DNA of 38,781 bases from Caecibacteroides pullorum (GCF_019239235.1 NZ_JAAZTS010000025.1:1-38781), one strand, 5' to 3'; numbered from the stretch's first letter, positions 1 through 8,514 are shown. Made by a program: numbers and translations. Notes: a model not told the origin generated them from the sequence alone.

Positions 1-118
1 TATTGACGGTTCTTTTTTTACCCAAAACTGTTTCCAGTTTTGCTCTTGTACTACTGTATTGTTTATGTAAATCTCTTCAAAGATCGCTCTTCTTGATGCC
101 CTCCGTTTTATCGGAAAG
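1..118 (-). promoter_or_regulatory. Probable rRNA operon leader (5' part of a pre-rRNA transcript)
   Basis: Read on the minus strand, this AT-rich stretch has no convincing protein. It contains GATCTTTGAAGA (complement near 79-90), which resembles the boxA-type element of rRNA leaders, then GTAGTACAAGAGC. A perfect 8-bp hairpin CAAAACTG-GAAA-CAGTTTTG follows (arms 23-30 and 35-42), with a GAAA tetraloop. The sequence then runs off the left edge. From memory, Bacteroides 16S leaders have this kind of sequence just upstream of the mature 16S start. The rRNA gene itself is not in the window, so the assignment is inferred from leader and promoter features. Confidence 0.65.
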
Positions 119-124
119 CGGTTG

Positions 125-157
125 CAAAGGTAAGGAGTTTTTCGTATATCCTCCAAA
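125..157 (-). promoter_or_regulatory. Leftward promoter P1 of the putative rRNA operon
   Basis: On the minus strand the -7 box is TACCTTTG (125-132) and the -33 box is TTTG (154-157), with 21 bp between them. This matches the Bacteroides consensus TTTG/TAnnTTTG. An AT-rich AAAAAAGTTC tract lies just upstream, like an UP element. It is the promoter closest to the leader. Confidence 0.7.
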
Positions 158-227
158 TTTTTGCGGAACTTTTTTCGAAGTTTTTTTTCGAAGCTCGGCT
201 TCGAGGTTCACTTCTCAAAAGCGGGTG

Positions 228-259
228 CAAAGGTAAGGAGTTATTTTCAAACTACCAAA
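228..259 (-). promoter_or_regulatory. Leftward promoter P2 of the putative rRNA operon
   Basis: The -7 box is TACCTTTG (228-235) and the -33 box is TTTG (256-259), spaced 20 bp, on the minus strand. The start-proximal sequence TGCACCCGCTTTTGAG is nearly the same as the matching part of P1, and another AAAAAACTT tract lies upstream. The repetition shows a duplicated promoter module. Confidence 0.7.
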
Positions 260-435
260 TGTTTTGAGAAGTTTTTTCGAAAGTTTTTTTCGAAGACCTC
301 AGAGGGAAGGAGCTCTCCGCTTGGGCCTCTCTCATGCGAAAGGCGGGAAAGTCGCTTGCCGCTAAAGGACAACTTCATGCAAAATCACCTGCAACAGCAT
401 GTCAAGTATCACCGCTTCGTTTCCGAAAGCGGATG

Positions 436-466
436 CAAAAGTACAGCTTATTCAGATAACTGCAAG
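436..466 (-). promoter_or_regulatory. Leftward promoter P3 of the putative rRNA operon
   Basis: The -7 box is TACTTTTG (436-443) and the -33 box is CTTG (463-466, one mismatch), spaced 19 bp. The sequence just downstream, GCATCCGCTTTCGGAAA, matches the other two modules. It is the most distal of the three promoters and lies about 200 bp upstream of P2. Confidence 0.6.
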
Positions 467-668
467 CTTACAAACGTTTTTTTTCGATACTTTCTTGAAC
501 TTTTTTCGCAAATTGCTGATTTACAAGTATGTTTTATAGCAGGATTTTCAAAGACGAAATGCACAAGATGAAATGACGACACATTATAATATTTCATGCG
601 CATGGGCGCGCGCGTTACAATTACAGTCACAGTTAGGTTCTATGCGAACAAAACAAGAAAACGATGCG

Positions 669-829
669 TTAGGGAGAGGAAAGCGATGCTTTTTCCCTAA
701 CTGGAGAAAAAGTTCCGGCCAACTGGGGAAAAAAAATTCTCCAGTTGGCCGGAACAAACCAATCATAAACATCCACTTCAGCTCCGTAAAGTGGCACTTT
801 AGCACGCCAAAGAGGGACTTTACGGAGCT
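669..829. repeat. Block of three large inverted repeats 3' of hisB
   Basis: Three stem-loops follow one another. The first has TTAGGGA/TCCCTAA arms (669-675, 694-700) with an inner AAAGC-GAT-GCTTT. The second has a 19-bp stem with one G-U pair built on GTTCCGGCCAACTGG (712-730 with 737-755). The third has AGCTCCGTAAAGT arms (780-792) paired with 817-829. The third contains two inverted units, CCGTAAAGTGGCACTTTAG and the complement of CCGTAAAGTCCCTCTTT, which recur at 16851-16914. The block separates hisB from the rRNA promoters and could end leftward transcription. The rest of 476-869 shows nothing else recognisable. Confidence 0.8.
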
Positions 830-869
830 AATATCAATAGTTACACCAGATAAACTATTTCGACCGACA

Positions 870-2021
870 TCAAAGCACCCCTTTCGACGAAGGCAGTTCG
901 TAGCGATAGATGTCACGCTTCACAGCCATCTTCAATGCACGAGCCAGGGCTTTGAAGATGCCTTCTATCTTATGGTGTTCATTCTGTCCCTCGGCTTTGA
1001 TGTTCAAGTTCATCTTGGCAGCATCGCTCAGCGACTTGAAGAAGTGCAGGAACATTTCGGTCGGCATCTCCCCTATCCGCTCCCGCTTGAAGTCGGCCTG
1101 CCAAACCAGCCAGGGACGCCCTCCGAAATCGAGGCAGACCTGACACAGGCAGTCGTCCATAGGCAGCGAATAGCCATAACGTTCGATGCCCCGCTTGTCG
1201 CCAAGGGCTTTGTAGAGACATTCGCCCAAAGCTAACGCCGTGTCTTCAATCGTGTGGTGCTCGTCGACATAGAGGTCGCCCTTCACACGAACCGTCAAGT
1301 CAATGCTTCCATGTTTGCCTATCTGCTCCAGCATGTGATCGAAAAAGCCCAGGCCTGTATCAATGAAGCATTTGCCTGAGCCGTCCAAATCGAGCGACAC
1401 GAAGACATCGGTTTCATGAGTGACCCGATGCACTTCCGCCCGACGTTCGCCGGCAAAGAGGAAATCGGCCACCCGATCCCAGTCGGTCGTAGCCAACACA
1501 CAAACTTCCTCTAATCCCTCACAAGAGGCACTGCCTCCTTCTACCACCGGCTTTAGCACCGACTTGTCGTCTTGCAACAGAATGGCCCGGCATCCCAAGT
1601 TCTTGGCTAGCTCCACATCGGTGGCACGGTCGCCTATCACAAAGCTGCCTGCCAAATCATATGCAGGGTCATTCAGATAGCGGGTCAGCATTCCTGTCCG
1701 AGGCTTACGGGTAGGTGCATTGTCTGCTGGAAAACTACGGTCGATACAAACTTCATCGAACGTAATCCCCTCACCCTCCAAGGTCTTCATCATCAGGTTG
1801 TGCACCGGCCAAAAAGTCTCTTCAGGGAAAAAAGCTGTCCCCAGCCCATCCTGATTGGTCACCATCACAAACTCAAAATCGAGCTTGCTACGGATGAAGC
1901 CAAGGTTTCGCATCACCTTGGGATAGAACTCCAGCTTCTCGTAAGCATCCAACTGATAGTCGACCGGCGGCTCTATGACCAGCGTACCGTCTCGGTCGAT
2001 AAACAATACTTTCTTTTTCAT
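870..2021 (-). CDS. hisB: Bifunctional histidinol-phosphatase / imidazoleglycerol-phosphate dehydratase
   Basis: This 383-residue fusion catalyses two steps of cytosolic histidine biosynthesis: dehydration of imidazoleglycerol phosphate, and dephosphorylation of histidinol phosphate. The N-terminal HAD phosphatase shows the nucleophile motif DRDGT (Asp9 and Asp11), the VTNQDG motif and a late [10 protein letters not shown] motif near residue 130. The dehydratase starts near residue 190 and shows its metal-binding signatures DEHHTIED (about 255) and NEHHKIEG (about 352). The length fits E. coli-type fused HisB, which is normal in Bacteroides. It is the last gene of the hisGDCB run and starts 7 bp after hisC stops. 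Past its stop lies the inverted-repeat block at 669-829. Confidence 0.97.
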   Translation of the reverse strand: MKKKVLFIDRDGTLVIEPPVDYQLDAYEKLEFYPKVMRNLGFIRSKLDFEFVMVTNQDGLGTAFFPEETFWPVHNLMMKTLEGEGITFDEVCIDRSFPADNAPTRKPRTGMLTRYLNDPAYDLAGSFVIGDRATDVELAKNLGCRAILLQDDKSVLKPVVEGGSASCEGLEEVCVLATTDWDRVADFLFAGERRAEVHRVTHETDVFVSLDLDGSGKCFIDTGLGFFDHMLEQIGKHGSIDLTVRVKGDLYVDEHHTIEDTALALGECLYKALGDKRGIERYGYSLPMDDCLCQVCLDFGGRPWLVWQADFKRERIGEMPTEMFLHFFKSLSDAAKMNLNIKAEGQNEHHKIEGIFKALARALKMAVKRDIYRYELPSSKGVL

Positions 2022-2028
2022 CGCCTTC

Positions 2029-3072
2029 TCATCCTTTATAGTTTCTCAAAGCCTTCAGCAGCTGCTCGTTTTCAGGGCGGGTCCCTACCGTCACGCGCAG
2101 GCAGTTACCGCAAAGCGAAACCGTATGACGGCTACGCACAATGATACCTTCACCTACCAGATAGCTATAAATGGATACAGCATCGGTCACCCGCACCAGG
2201 AAGAAATTGGCATCCGAAGGGAACAATTGTACCGTACAAGGAAGAGCCTTGAACTCTTCTTCCAGCCAAGCACGCTCTTCCTTCAAGACCTTGACCCAAC
2301 GCTCCACTTCATAATGACGGAGCACCATCTCCAGCGCCTGTTTCTGAGTAAGCTGATTAATATTATACGGATATTTTATCTTATTGAAAATAGAGATGAT
2401 CTCTTTCGATGCGAAAGCCATTCCCAACCGAATGGCGGCACATCCCCAAGCCTTGGAGAAAGTCTGAAGTACAACAATGTTCGGATGTTTCGCCAAGTCT
2501 AGCAAGAAAGAGCGGGCCTCCGAAAAGTCGATGTAAGCTTCATCCACCACCACAAGACCGTCGAACGCCTCGAGCAATTTTTCAATCTCCTCGCGACACA
2601 GATTGTTACCTGTCGGGTTGTTGGGCGAACAGAGGAACATCAGCTTGGTATGTTCGTCGGAAACAGCCAGCAGACGGTCGGCCGTAAATTGGAAATGTTC
2701 GTCCAGAAGTACTTTCCGATACTCCACATCATTGACTTCAGCACATACCTGATACATCCCATACGTAGGATCGATACCTACTACATTGTCGATACGGGGT
2801 TCGCAGAAAGCACGAAAAACCAAGTCAATAGCCTCATCACTTCCATTTCCCAAAAAGATATTCTCCGCCGGCACTTTCTTTATCTGAGAGAGATGTACTT
2901 TCAGATCCCGTTGCAACGGATCGGGATAGCGATTGTGAGGATTATTATACGGATTCTCGTTCGCATCCAAGAAAACAGAAGCCGTAGCTCCATTGTATTC
3001 ATCACGTGCAGACGAATAAGGTTTCAGCTTCCAAATATTGGGTCTTACCAATTCCTGTAACGATTTCTTCAT
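2029..3072 (-). CDS. hisC: Histidinol-phosphate aminotransferase
   Basis: This 347-residue fold-type I PLP aminotransferase converts imidazole-acetol phosphate and glutamate to histidinol phosphate and 2-oxoglutarate. Visible signatures are the substrate-binding DANENPYN near the N-terminus, GNGSDEAID, the CSPNNPTGN motif, VVDEAYIDF with the PLP-contacting Asp and Tyr, and [14 protein letters not shown] with the Schiff-base lysine near residue 210. Its length is normal for HisC. It lies between hisD (25 bp upstream) and hisB (7 bp downstream), so it should be co-transcribed and share the upstream attenuator. Confidence 0.97.
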   Translation of the reverse strand: MKKSLQELVRPNIWKLKPYSSARDEYNGATASVFLDANENPYNNPHNRYPDPLQRDLKVHLSQIKKVPAENIFLGNGSDEAIDLVFRAFCEPRIDNVVGIDPTYGMYQVCAEVNDVEYRKVLLDEHFQFTADRLLAVSDEHTKLMFLCSPNNPTGNNLCREEIEKLLEAFDGLVVVDEAYIDFSEARSFLLDLAKHPNIVVLQTFSKAWGCAAIRLGMAFASKEIISIFNKIKYPYNINQLTQKQALEMVLRHYEVERWVKVLKEERAWLEEEFKALPCTVQLFPSDANFFLVRVTDAVSIYSYLVGEGIIVRSRHTVSLCGNCLRVTVGTRPENEQLLKALRNYKG

Positions 3073-3097
3073 ATCTAAATTCTTCTATTTAAAACAT

Positions 3098-4390
3098 TCA
3101 TTTATCACGACGAACAGCATCCAATCTAACGGATACGGCGTTCTTGTGACCGTCTAACGACTCATTGGCGGCCATCACCTCAATGGCCGGACCTATCTTA
3201 CACAATCCCTCAGGTTTGATTTCCTGAAAGGTCATCTTGCGGATGAAGCTGTCCAGGCTAACGCCGCTATAGGCTTTGGCATAACCGTTGGTAGGCAGCG
3301 TATGGTTCGTGCCCGAAGCATAGTCACCAGCACTTTCGGGAGTTAATGTACCCAAAAATACCGAACCGGCGTTGACAATCTGTTCGGCCACAGCCATGTA
3401 ATTCTCCGTCTCTACAATCAAGTGCTCGGGTGCATAAGCATTGGTCATCTCGACAGCCTCTTCCATATCCTTCACTACAATCAGTTTGCTATTGGCAAGC
3501 GACCTAGCAGCAATTTCCTTACGCGGAAGCAGGTCCAGCTGACGCTCTACTTCGTCCTTAACAGCCTGTTGCAGCTCCTTCGAGGTCGTTATCAGCACGG
3601 CCTGACTATCTACCCCATGCTCTGCCTGACTCAACAAATCGGCCGCCACAAACACAGGATTGGCCGTTACGTCTGCCAGCACTTCTACTTCGGAAGGTCC
3701 TGCTGGCATATCAATTGCCACATCCCGCAAGCTAACCAACTGCTTGGCCGCCGTGACATACTGGTTGCCGGGACCAAAGATCTTATATACCTTCGGAATA
3801 CTTTCCGTTCCATAAGCCATCGCCGCAATGGCCTGTACGCCACCGGCCTTGAACACACGCTGCACACCAGCCACCCGAGCCGCAAACAATACAGCCGGAT
3901 GCACCTTCCCGTCCTTGCCCGGAGGGGTACACAACACAATCTCCCGACACCCAGCTATGCAAGCAGGTACGGCCAACATCAGCACGGTGGAAAATAACGG
4001 CGCTGTGCCTCCAGGAATATACAATCCTACTTTCTCGATGGGCACTGCCTTTTGCCAACAGGTAACCCCCGGCTGTGTCTCCACCTTCTTACCCACAAAA
4101 CGCTGTGCGGCATGAAAGGCCGAGATATTTCCGGCAGCCAGACGAATAGCCGCCTTCAGTTCCTCGTCAATCAGATTTTCAGCCTCATCGAACTCTTCAG
4201 ACGATACAGCTAAAGCGGACAAACTTACCTTGTCGAACTGCATCTCATACTGGAGTACAGCTTCATCTCCCCCTGCCTTTACACGGTCAATGATGCCCTG
4301 CACCGTACCAAACAAACTTTCGGTATTCATAACCGGTCGCTTCAGCAATTCCTGCCATTGCGATTTTTCAGGATAATCAATCAGTATCAT
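3098..4390 (-). CDS. hisD: Histidinol dehydrogenase
   Basis: This 430-residue zinc enzyme oxidises histidinol to histidine in two NAD-dependent steps, the end of the pathway. Family signatures include GLYIPGGTAPLFSTV, the NAD-site region FGPGNQYVTAAK, DMPAGPSEVEVLAD, LLSQAEHG with zinc-ligand Gln and His, YAPEHLIV with the catalytic Glu-His pair, and SAGDYASGTNHTLPT. Length and motif order are those of full HisD. The gene follows hisG by 13 bp and precedes hisC by 25 bp, in the hisG-D-C-B order usual in Bacteroides. The remaining his genes are not in this window. Confidence 0.97.
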   Translation of the reverse strand: MILIDYPEKSQWQELLKRPVMNTESLFGTVQGIIDRVKAGGDEAVLQYEMQFDKVSLSALAVSSEEFDEAENLIDEELKAAIRLAAGNISAFHAAQRFVGKKVETQPGVTCWQKAVPIEKVGLYIPGGTAPLFSTVLMLAVPACIAGCREIVLCTPPGKDGKVHPAVLFAARVAGVQRVFKAGGVQAIAAMAYGTESIPKVYKIFGPGNQYVTAAKQLVSLRDVAIDMPAGPSEVEVLADVTANPVFVAADLLSQAEHGVDSQAVLITTSKELQQAVKDEVERQLDLLPRKEIAARSLANSKLIVVKDMEEAVEMTNAYAPEHLIVETENYMAVAEQIVNAGSVFLGTLTPESAGDYASGTNHTLPTNGYAKAYSGVSLDSFIRKMTFQEIKPEGLCKIGPAIEVMAANESLDGHKNAVSVRLDAVRRDK

Positions 4391-4403
4391 AACCGTCCGT
4401 CCT

Positions 4404-5255
4404 TTAAATAATCATTTTCTCGATAGGCAAAACCAAGATTCCTTCAGCACCCAATGCCTTCAATTTGCCGATAATTTCCCAAAAACATTTCTCGTCGAGC
4501 ACCGTATGGACCGAACACCAACCTTCTTGTGCCAAAGGCATTACCGTGGGGCTCTTCATACCAGGTAGTACGGCCACAATCTCATCCAGTTTATCTTTAG
4601 GAGCATTCATCAGCACATATTTCTTGTCCTCGGCCGTCTTCACTGCATCCATGCGGAAAAGCAATTCTTTCAAGATCTCCTTCTTCTCGTCACTCAAGTT
4701 CTTATTGCCGATAAGCAACGCTTCCGACTTCATTACCACTTCCACTTCCTTCAACCGGTTGCTAACCAGCGTCGAACCCGAACTGACGATATCGAAGATG
4801 GCATCGGCCAAACCAATACCCGGCGATACTTCCACCGAACCGGTTATCACATGGATTTCTGCTTTCACCTGTTGTTCCTTCAGATAGCGGGACAAGATGC
4901 CAGGATAGGACGTCGCAATTTTCTTTCCTTCAAACCACTGCACACCTGTATATTCGATATCTTTCGGCATGGCCAGTGACAATCGGCACTTGCTGAACCC
5001 CAATCGTTTTACAATCTCTGCATCTTCAGCTCGTTCTACAAACTCGTTTTCACCGACAATACCAATATCCGCCACTCCCGTAGCCACCGTTTGCGGGATG
5101 TCGTCGTCACGCAAGAACAACACTTCGATAGGAAAATTCGACGACTGTACCAACAGGGTACGTTTCGTCGCACTCAATTTGATGTCTGCTTCTTCCAGAA
5201 ACGACATTGTTTCGTCATAAAGACGACCTTTGGCTTGTACTGCAATTCTCAACAT
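4404..5255 (-). CDS. hisG: ATP phosphoribosyltransferase, long form
   Basis: This 283-residue enzyme commits ATP and PRPP to histidine synthesis. It starts RIAVQAKGRLYDETMSFL and carries the PRPP-binding region DAIFDIVSSGSTLVSNRL near residues 155-172. The extra C-terminal segment (about 210-283, ending EGILVLPIEKMII) matches the regulatory domain of long HisG proteins, which usually mediates histidine feedback inhibition and makes HisZ unnecessary. It is the first structural gene of the operon. Upstream lie a terminator hairpin (5301-5341) and a His-rich leader peptide (5387-5434), so expression is probably set by attenuation as well as by feedback. Confidence 0.96.
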   Translation of the reverse strand: MLRIAVQAKGRLYDETMSFLEEADIKLSATKRTLLVQSSNFPIEVLFLRDDDIPQTVATGVADIGIVGENEFVERAEDAEIVKRLGFSKCRLSLAMPKDIEYTGVQWFEGKKIATSYPGILSRYLKEQQVKAEIHVITGSVEVSPGIGLADAIFDIVSSGSTLVSNRLKEVEVVMKSEALLIGNKNLSDEKKEILKELLFRMDAVKTAEDKKYVLMNAPKDKLDEIVAVLPGMKSPTVMPLAQEGWCSVHTVLDEKCFWEIIGKLKALGAEGILVLPIEKMII

Positions 5256-5300
5256 AGCTTTTTATTTTTTCTAATTTTCAATATTCATCAACCAAGGGAC

Positions 5301-5341
5301 AAATAAAAAAAGAAGCTTGCCTCAATCCGGCAAGCTTCTTT
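5301..5341 (-). terminator. Intrinsic terminator of the histidine attenuator
   Basis: On the minus strand a 12-bp perfect stem, AAGAAGCTTGCC paired with GGCAAGCTTCTT (5329-5340 and 5310-5321), encloses a 7-nt loop. A run of U interrupted once (complement of 5301-5310) follows. It lies after the leader peptide and 46 bp before hisG, where an attenuator terminator is expected. A short GGCAG element (complement of 5374-5378) could compete for the 5' arm, but only about five pairs, one of them G-U, are visible by eye. Confidence 0.85.
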
Positions 5342-5376
5342 CCTCATGTATCCTTTCATGCACATACACTCATCTG

Positions 5377-5398
5377 CCTACCGAATTTATTCGCCAGG
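5377..5398 (-). promoter_or_regulatory. Leader hairpin at the hisL stop codon
   Basis: In the minus-strand RNA, CCUG(G)CGAA pairs with UUCG(G)UAGG around a UAAA loop that holds the leader stop codon. Upstream CAUC repeats of the His run can also pair with GAUG just downstream. This would be the 1:2 hairpin of a classical attenuator, disrupted or preserved by the position of the ribosome on the leader peptide. Confidence 0.55.
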
Positions 5399-5434
5399 AT
5401 AATGATGATGATGATGTACTGCAAAAATTCTCAT
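5387..5434 (-). CDS. hisL: Histidine operon leader peptide
   Basis: A 15-codon frame on the minus strand encodes MRIFAVHHHHHYPGE, with five consecutive CAT histidine codons followed by Tyr and Pro, and ends in TAA. It starts about a dozen bases after the predicted transcription start of a consensus Bacteroides promoter. It is followed by an intrinsic terminator and then hisG. By analogy with proteobacterial his attenuators, low charged His-tRNA would stall the ribosome at the His run and favour antitermination. The peptide itself needs no function. The frame is too short for routine gene calling but is strongly supported by composition and position. Confidence 0.88.
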   Translation of the reverse strand: MRIFAVHHHHHYPGE

Positions 5435-5452
5435 ATCTTTATTTGTTTGCGA

Positions 5453-5484
5453 CAAAAATAAACTATATTCTTGAAACAACCAAA
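5453..5484 (-). promoter_or_regulatory. Promoter of the hisL-hisGDCB operon
   Basis: The minus strand carries TTTG (complement of 5481-5484), a 20-bp spacer and TATTTTTG (complement of 5453-5460). Both boxes match the Bacteroides sigma-ABfr consensus exactly. The predicted start near 5446 leaves about 12 nt before the hisL ATG. The promoter begins about 30 bp after the stop of the upstream thioesterase gene. Confidence 0.82.
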
Positions 5485-5513
5485 GATTTATCACAAAAAG
5501 TTTATTTTTCCTA

Positions 5514-6005
5514 TCAAATCAACGGAAGAAGTTCCTCTGGCTCGACCTCGCAACTACGGAAAAACATCTCCTTCTCGGCTTTTTCCTTCGGAAAAGTAAA
5601 GTACGTACATAAAGCTTCCGTACAAAGTTCTCCTTTATCGTTATAAAGCCGGGCTTCCACAAACGCCAAGTTTCTCTTCTGTTCCTTCAGCGAAGCTCTC
5701 AGCACCAAATGAGAAGCATCTGTCGACACCGACTTGCGAAAGCGTGTCTCCATCTTGGTCGTCATTCCTGCCGTCTGCAACTTACGAAACACGACCCATC
5801 CGCAAATTTCGTCCAGTAGTACTGACTGTATTCCACCGTGCAACGTGTGTAAAAATCCCTGATAATGCTCATCTGGCTTCCAAATACTCACCACCTCATC
5901 GCCATCCTCATAAAATTCCATCTTTACACCATATTCATTATCAGGTGAACAGCCAAAACAATTATATCCGGCAAGTTTCCGCCAGGGATTGATAATCTTC
6001 TTCAT
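5514..6005 (-). CDS. Hotdog-fold thioesterase, PaaI/4HBT superfamily
   Basis: This 163-residue soluble protein has the hotdog acyl-CoA thioesterase signature HTLHGGIQSVLLDEICGW near residues 53-70. The HGG turn and the downstream acidic residue mark the active-site helix. The N-terminal NCFGC segment is seen in related PaaI-like proteins. The substrate cannot be read from the sequence. A TACATTTG -7-like box (complement of 6030-6037) lies just upstream of its start, and the DUF2490 gene ends about 40 bp upstream. The gene stops about 30 bp before the his promoter without an obvious terminator, so some read-through into the his leader is possible. Confidence 0.85.
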   Translation of the reverse strand: MKKIINPWRKLAGYNCFGCSPDNEYGVKMEFYEDGDEVVSIWKPDEHYQGFLHTLHGGIQSVLLDEICGWVVFRKLQTAGMTTKMETRFRKSVSTDASHLVLRASLKEQKRNLAFVEARLYNDKGELCTEALCTYFTFPKEKAEKEMFFRSCEVEPEELLPLI

Positions 6006-6047
6006 AATAATCTTCTATTTTGTGTGCAACAAATGTAGTGAAAGATT

Positions 6048-6710
6048 TCAAAACTTGTACACACAATCCACACCAAAGATGTTTTTCCGTCCGTCGTTCT
6101 CCCATTGGCGACAATAGAATACATCCGCTTCCCAATTCTTCGAAAAAAGTGGAAGTGAAAGACCCGTCCGATAACGCATACGAGCAATATCAAAGCTGTC
6201 GCCACGATTCAAACTGTTGTACATCTCGACTGACACGTAAGGTTCCACCTTACAGTCACGTATGTCATAAGCCAATTTAAGGCGAGAACGTAGCCTCAAC
6301 TCATTTTCCTCATCATCCCACGTATGTTGAAATCGCTCACGCAAAGAGATTTTCAACCGCATCCACCGAGTAGATAAAGTTCCTTCCGCATGATAACGAT
6401 GACGGAACTTCCACCCATCCTCCCCACGGTTGCGATAATGAATTTCGTAACCTCCACCTACTTTCAGGAAAGGAAGCAGGGCATATTTAGCCCCCACATC
6501 CAGTCCCCAGCGATCTGTGGCCTGCAAGTGATCTTCCGTACGCCACTCCAATCCTCCAGACAAATCAAGACGCTCATTCAGTCCGTACTTGACACCCATC
6601 TTCATCCATGTGGTATAATCAGTTTCCTGTGCACATACAGACCATGTAGTAGTGCCCAACAAGAATATACATAGTCCTATAATCTTCTCGATCTGATGAA
6701 ATTTGCCCAT
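6048..6710 (-). CDS. DUF2490-family outer-membrane beta-barrel protein
   Basis: This is a 220-residue exported protein. A hydrophobic signal segment near residues 9-25 ends in VCAQ. The mature part has alternating amphipathic strands (LDLSGGLEWR, LKVGGGYEIHYR, LRLRSRLKLAYDI) and ends in the aromatic residues VDCVYKF, as expected for an outer-membrane barrel. This pattern and length are typical of Bacteroidetes DUF2490 proteins. No enzymatic function is known to me. A TATATTTG -7-like box lies just upstream (complement of 6737-6744), without a clear -33 box. It may be transcribed with the thioesterase 42 bp downstream. Confidence 0.8.
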   Translation of the reverse strand: MGKFHQIEKIIGLCIFLLGTTTWSVCAQETDYTTWMKMGVKYGLNERLDLSGGLEWRTEDHLQATDRWGLDVGAKYALLPFLKVGGGYEIHYRNRGEDGWKFRHRYHAEGTLSTRWMRLKISLRERFQHTWDDEENELRLRSRLKLAYDIRDCKVEPYVSVEMYNSLNRGDSFDIARMRYRTGLSLPLFSKNWEADVFYCRQWENDGRKNIFGVDCVYKF

Positions 6711-6799
6711 TATTCAGCCCTAAATAGTTATGCAGGCAAATATACTGAAGAATACTGGAATATTTCTGGAAAAACTTTTTTAGCAAAAGAAATAGTCTA

Positions 6800-8383
6800 T
6801 TACTTCATCAGTCCCTGAGTTTTCCAAACCATTTTCAACTTCTTCAATGGTTTCAAGAAAGAAAAATAATCTTTCCGCCCCGGCAAAGTCCAACCACATT
6901 CTGCATAAGCGGCGATACGAGGAAAAATCTGATAATACATCTTATCATTATCCATAATTTCTTCTCCCCACATTTGACAACCCAATCCCAATATTTTTTT
7001 CTTTAAGTCCTTGGGCAAACCTTCCGGAACGGGATCAAACTCATAAGCTTTTTCCAGAGGAATCTTCTGATAATCATAATCCAGATAGGTCTTGTAATGA
7101 TATGAATTCACGATGTCGTATCCTTGGGATGCAGTTTTTTCTATTAAATCCAAATCGCCTTTCCAAAATTGCACAATTGTACCGTCCGCCAGTTTTTCCT
7201 TGGCGGTAGCATCTGCCTCCGTATTATATTCATGTATTTTGTTTCCAGTAATATCATTCCATCCCATCATTCGACGTTCTTTCTGTTGCAACAAATGAGA
7301 TATACGGTTGGTAAAAACTATCTGCAAATCGGCCGGCGTCTCAATTCCCTGTCGAGTCATATATTCCTGAATACTCGTGGAAGCATTCCATTGATCAAAT
7401 TTCACCTCATCACCTCCAATATGAATCACAGGAGATGGAAATATAGTTATTACCTCATCCAATACGTCTTCAATAAATCCCTGTACCCGGGAAGAAGTTA
7501 CATCCATTACCTCATATTGCACTCCGAAACGACAAGGAACATCTATTTGACGACCAGTCGTACCCAACCAGGGATAAGCAGCAATCGCTGCACTTTCATG
7601 TCCTGGCATCTCAAACTCTGGAACGATCATAATATGTCGTTCAGCTGCATAAGCTACAACCTCCTTTATTTCTTCTTGAGTATAAAACCCACCATGACGT
7701 TTACCATCATAAGTCGCACCTCGATAGCCTCCAATCTGAGTAGAATCGCGCCAAGCTCCTATTTCCGTCAATCGAGGATACTTTTTTATTTCGATACGCC
7801 AACCTTGATCATCGGTCAAATGCCAATGAAAGACATTCATCTTCAGACGAGCCATCTCGTCCAATAACAAGAAAACGACTTCTTTCCCTTTAAATGCACG
7901 GGCCTCGTCCAACATAAAAGCCCTCCACGAGAAAACCGGATAATCTTTTATATAAACTTCAGGTATACTCCAGCGCTCTTTGTCTTTTACAATCAGTTGT
8001 CGTAAAGTTTGTATTCCATAAAACACACCTACTGCTGTAGATGAAGTAATTTTCACTTTTTCATCAGAAACGACAAGTTCATATCCTTCCTTCGAGTTGC
8101 TTTGAAAATCAGTATCTATACATAAATCAATAACTCCTTCTATATCCACACTCTTTTCCAGATGGATATTAAAATCCTCATCCAAATATTTAGCAAGCAG
8201 AGTTGCCTCATTTTCCAGTTCTGCCACATAAGAAACCGTAACTGAAGAATTCAATAGTAAAGCCCCTCTCCCAACCTGCATTTCCTGCACAGCCGGAATA
8301 ATACGATGAGTTTCAGCCATCACTACTCCACTACACATAAACGACAACAATGCAAGTAAAATCAAAATCTTATGTTCGTTCAT
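6800..8383 (-). CDS. GH20 beta-N-acetylhexosaminidase, exported
   Basis: This 527-residue hydrolase should release terminal beta-linked GlcNAc or GalNAc. The chosen start, MNEHKILILLALL, gives a clean signal peptide ending near VVMA-ET; a start 18 codons earlier would bury it. An N-terminal GH20b-like domain (about 25-140) precedes the barrel domain. The barrel carries FHWHLTDDQGWR, VPEFEMPGHE and the catalytic Asp-Glu pair in HIGGDE at about 325-326, so substrate-assisted catalysis is expected. It is the last gene of the SusCD locus, about 130 bp after the phosphoesterase gene, and points to amino-sugar-containing host-type glycans as substrate. Confidence 0.93.
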   Translation of the reverse strand: MNEHKILILLALLSFMCSGVVMAETHRIIPAVQEMQVGRGALLLNSSVTVSYVAELENEATLLAKYLDEDFNIHLEKSVDIEGVIDLCIDTDFQSNSKEGYELVVSDEKVKITSSTAVGVFYGIQTLRQLIVKDKERWSIPEVYIKDYPVFSWRAFMLDEARAFKGKEVVFLLLDEMARLKMNVFHWHLTDDQGWRIEIKKYPRLTEIGAWRDSTQIGGYRGATYDGKRHGGFYTQEEIKEVVAYAAERHIMIVPEFEMPGHESAAIAAYPWLGTTGRQIDVPCRFGVQYEVMDVTSSRVQGFIEDVLDEVITIFPSPVIHIGGDEVKFDQWNASTSIQEYMTRQGIETPADLQIVFTNRISHLLQQKERRMMGWNDITGNKIHEYNTEADATAKEKLADGTIVQFWKGDLDLIEKTASQGYDIVNSYHYKTYLDYDYQKIPLEKAYEFDPVPEGLPKDLKKKILGLGCQMWGEEIMDNDKMYYQIFPRIAAYAECGWTLPGRKDYFSFLKPLKKLKMVWKTQGLMK

Positions 8384-8514
8384 ATTAAATAGACCATTAA
8401 CAATATATTTATAAATAAAGTCTTTCCTGCTTTCCACAAAACAGCCAGCTTGTCGGACATTGCAAGAAAGACCGTCTTCATATGCATTATTATGACAACT
8501 TACCCTCTCTAATC

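Noticed and set aside
573..1235. Plus-strand 220-residue open frame.
   Set aside because: It covers the inverted-repeat block and then runs antisense to the HisB dehydratase domain, with no recognisable domain.
8384..8437. Longer N-terminus of the GH20 protein.
   Set aside because: It would add 18 mostly polar residues in front of a complete signal peptide; the internal ATG at 8383 gives a normal export signal.
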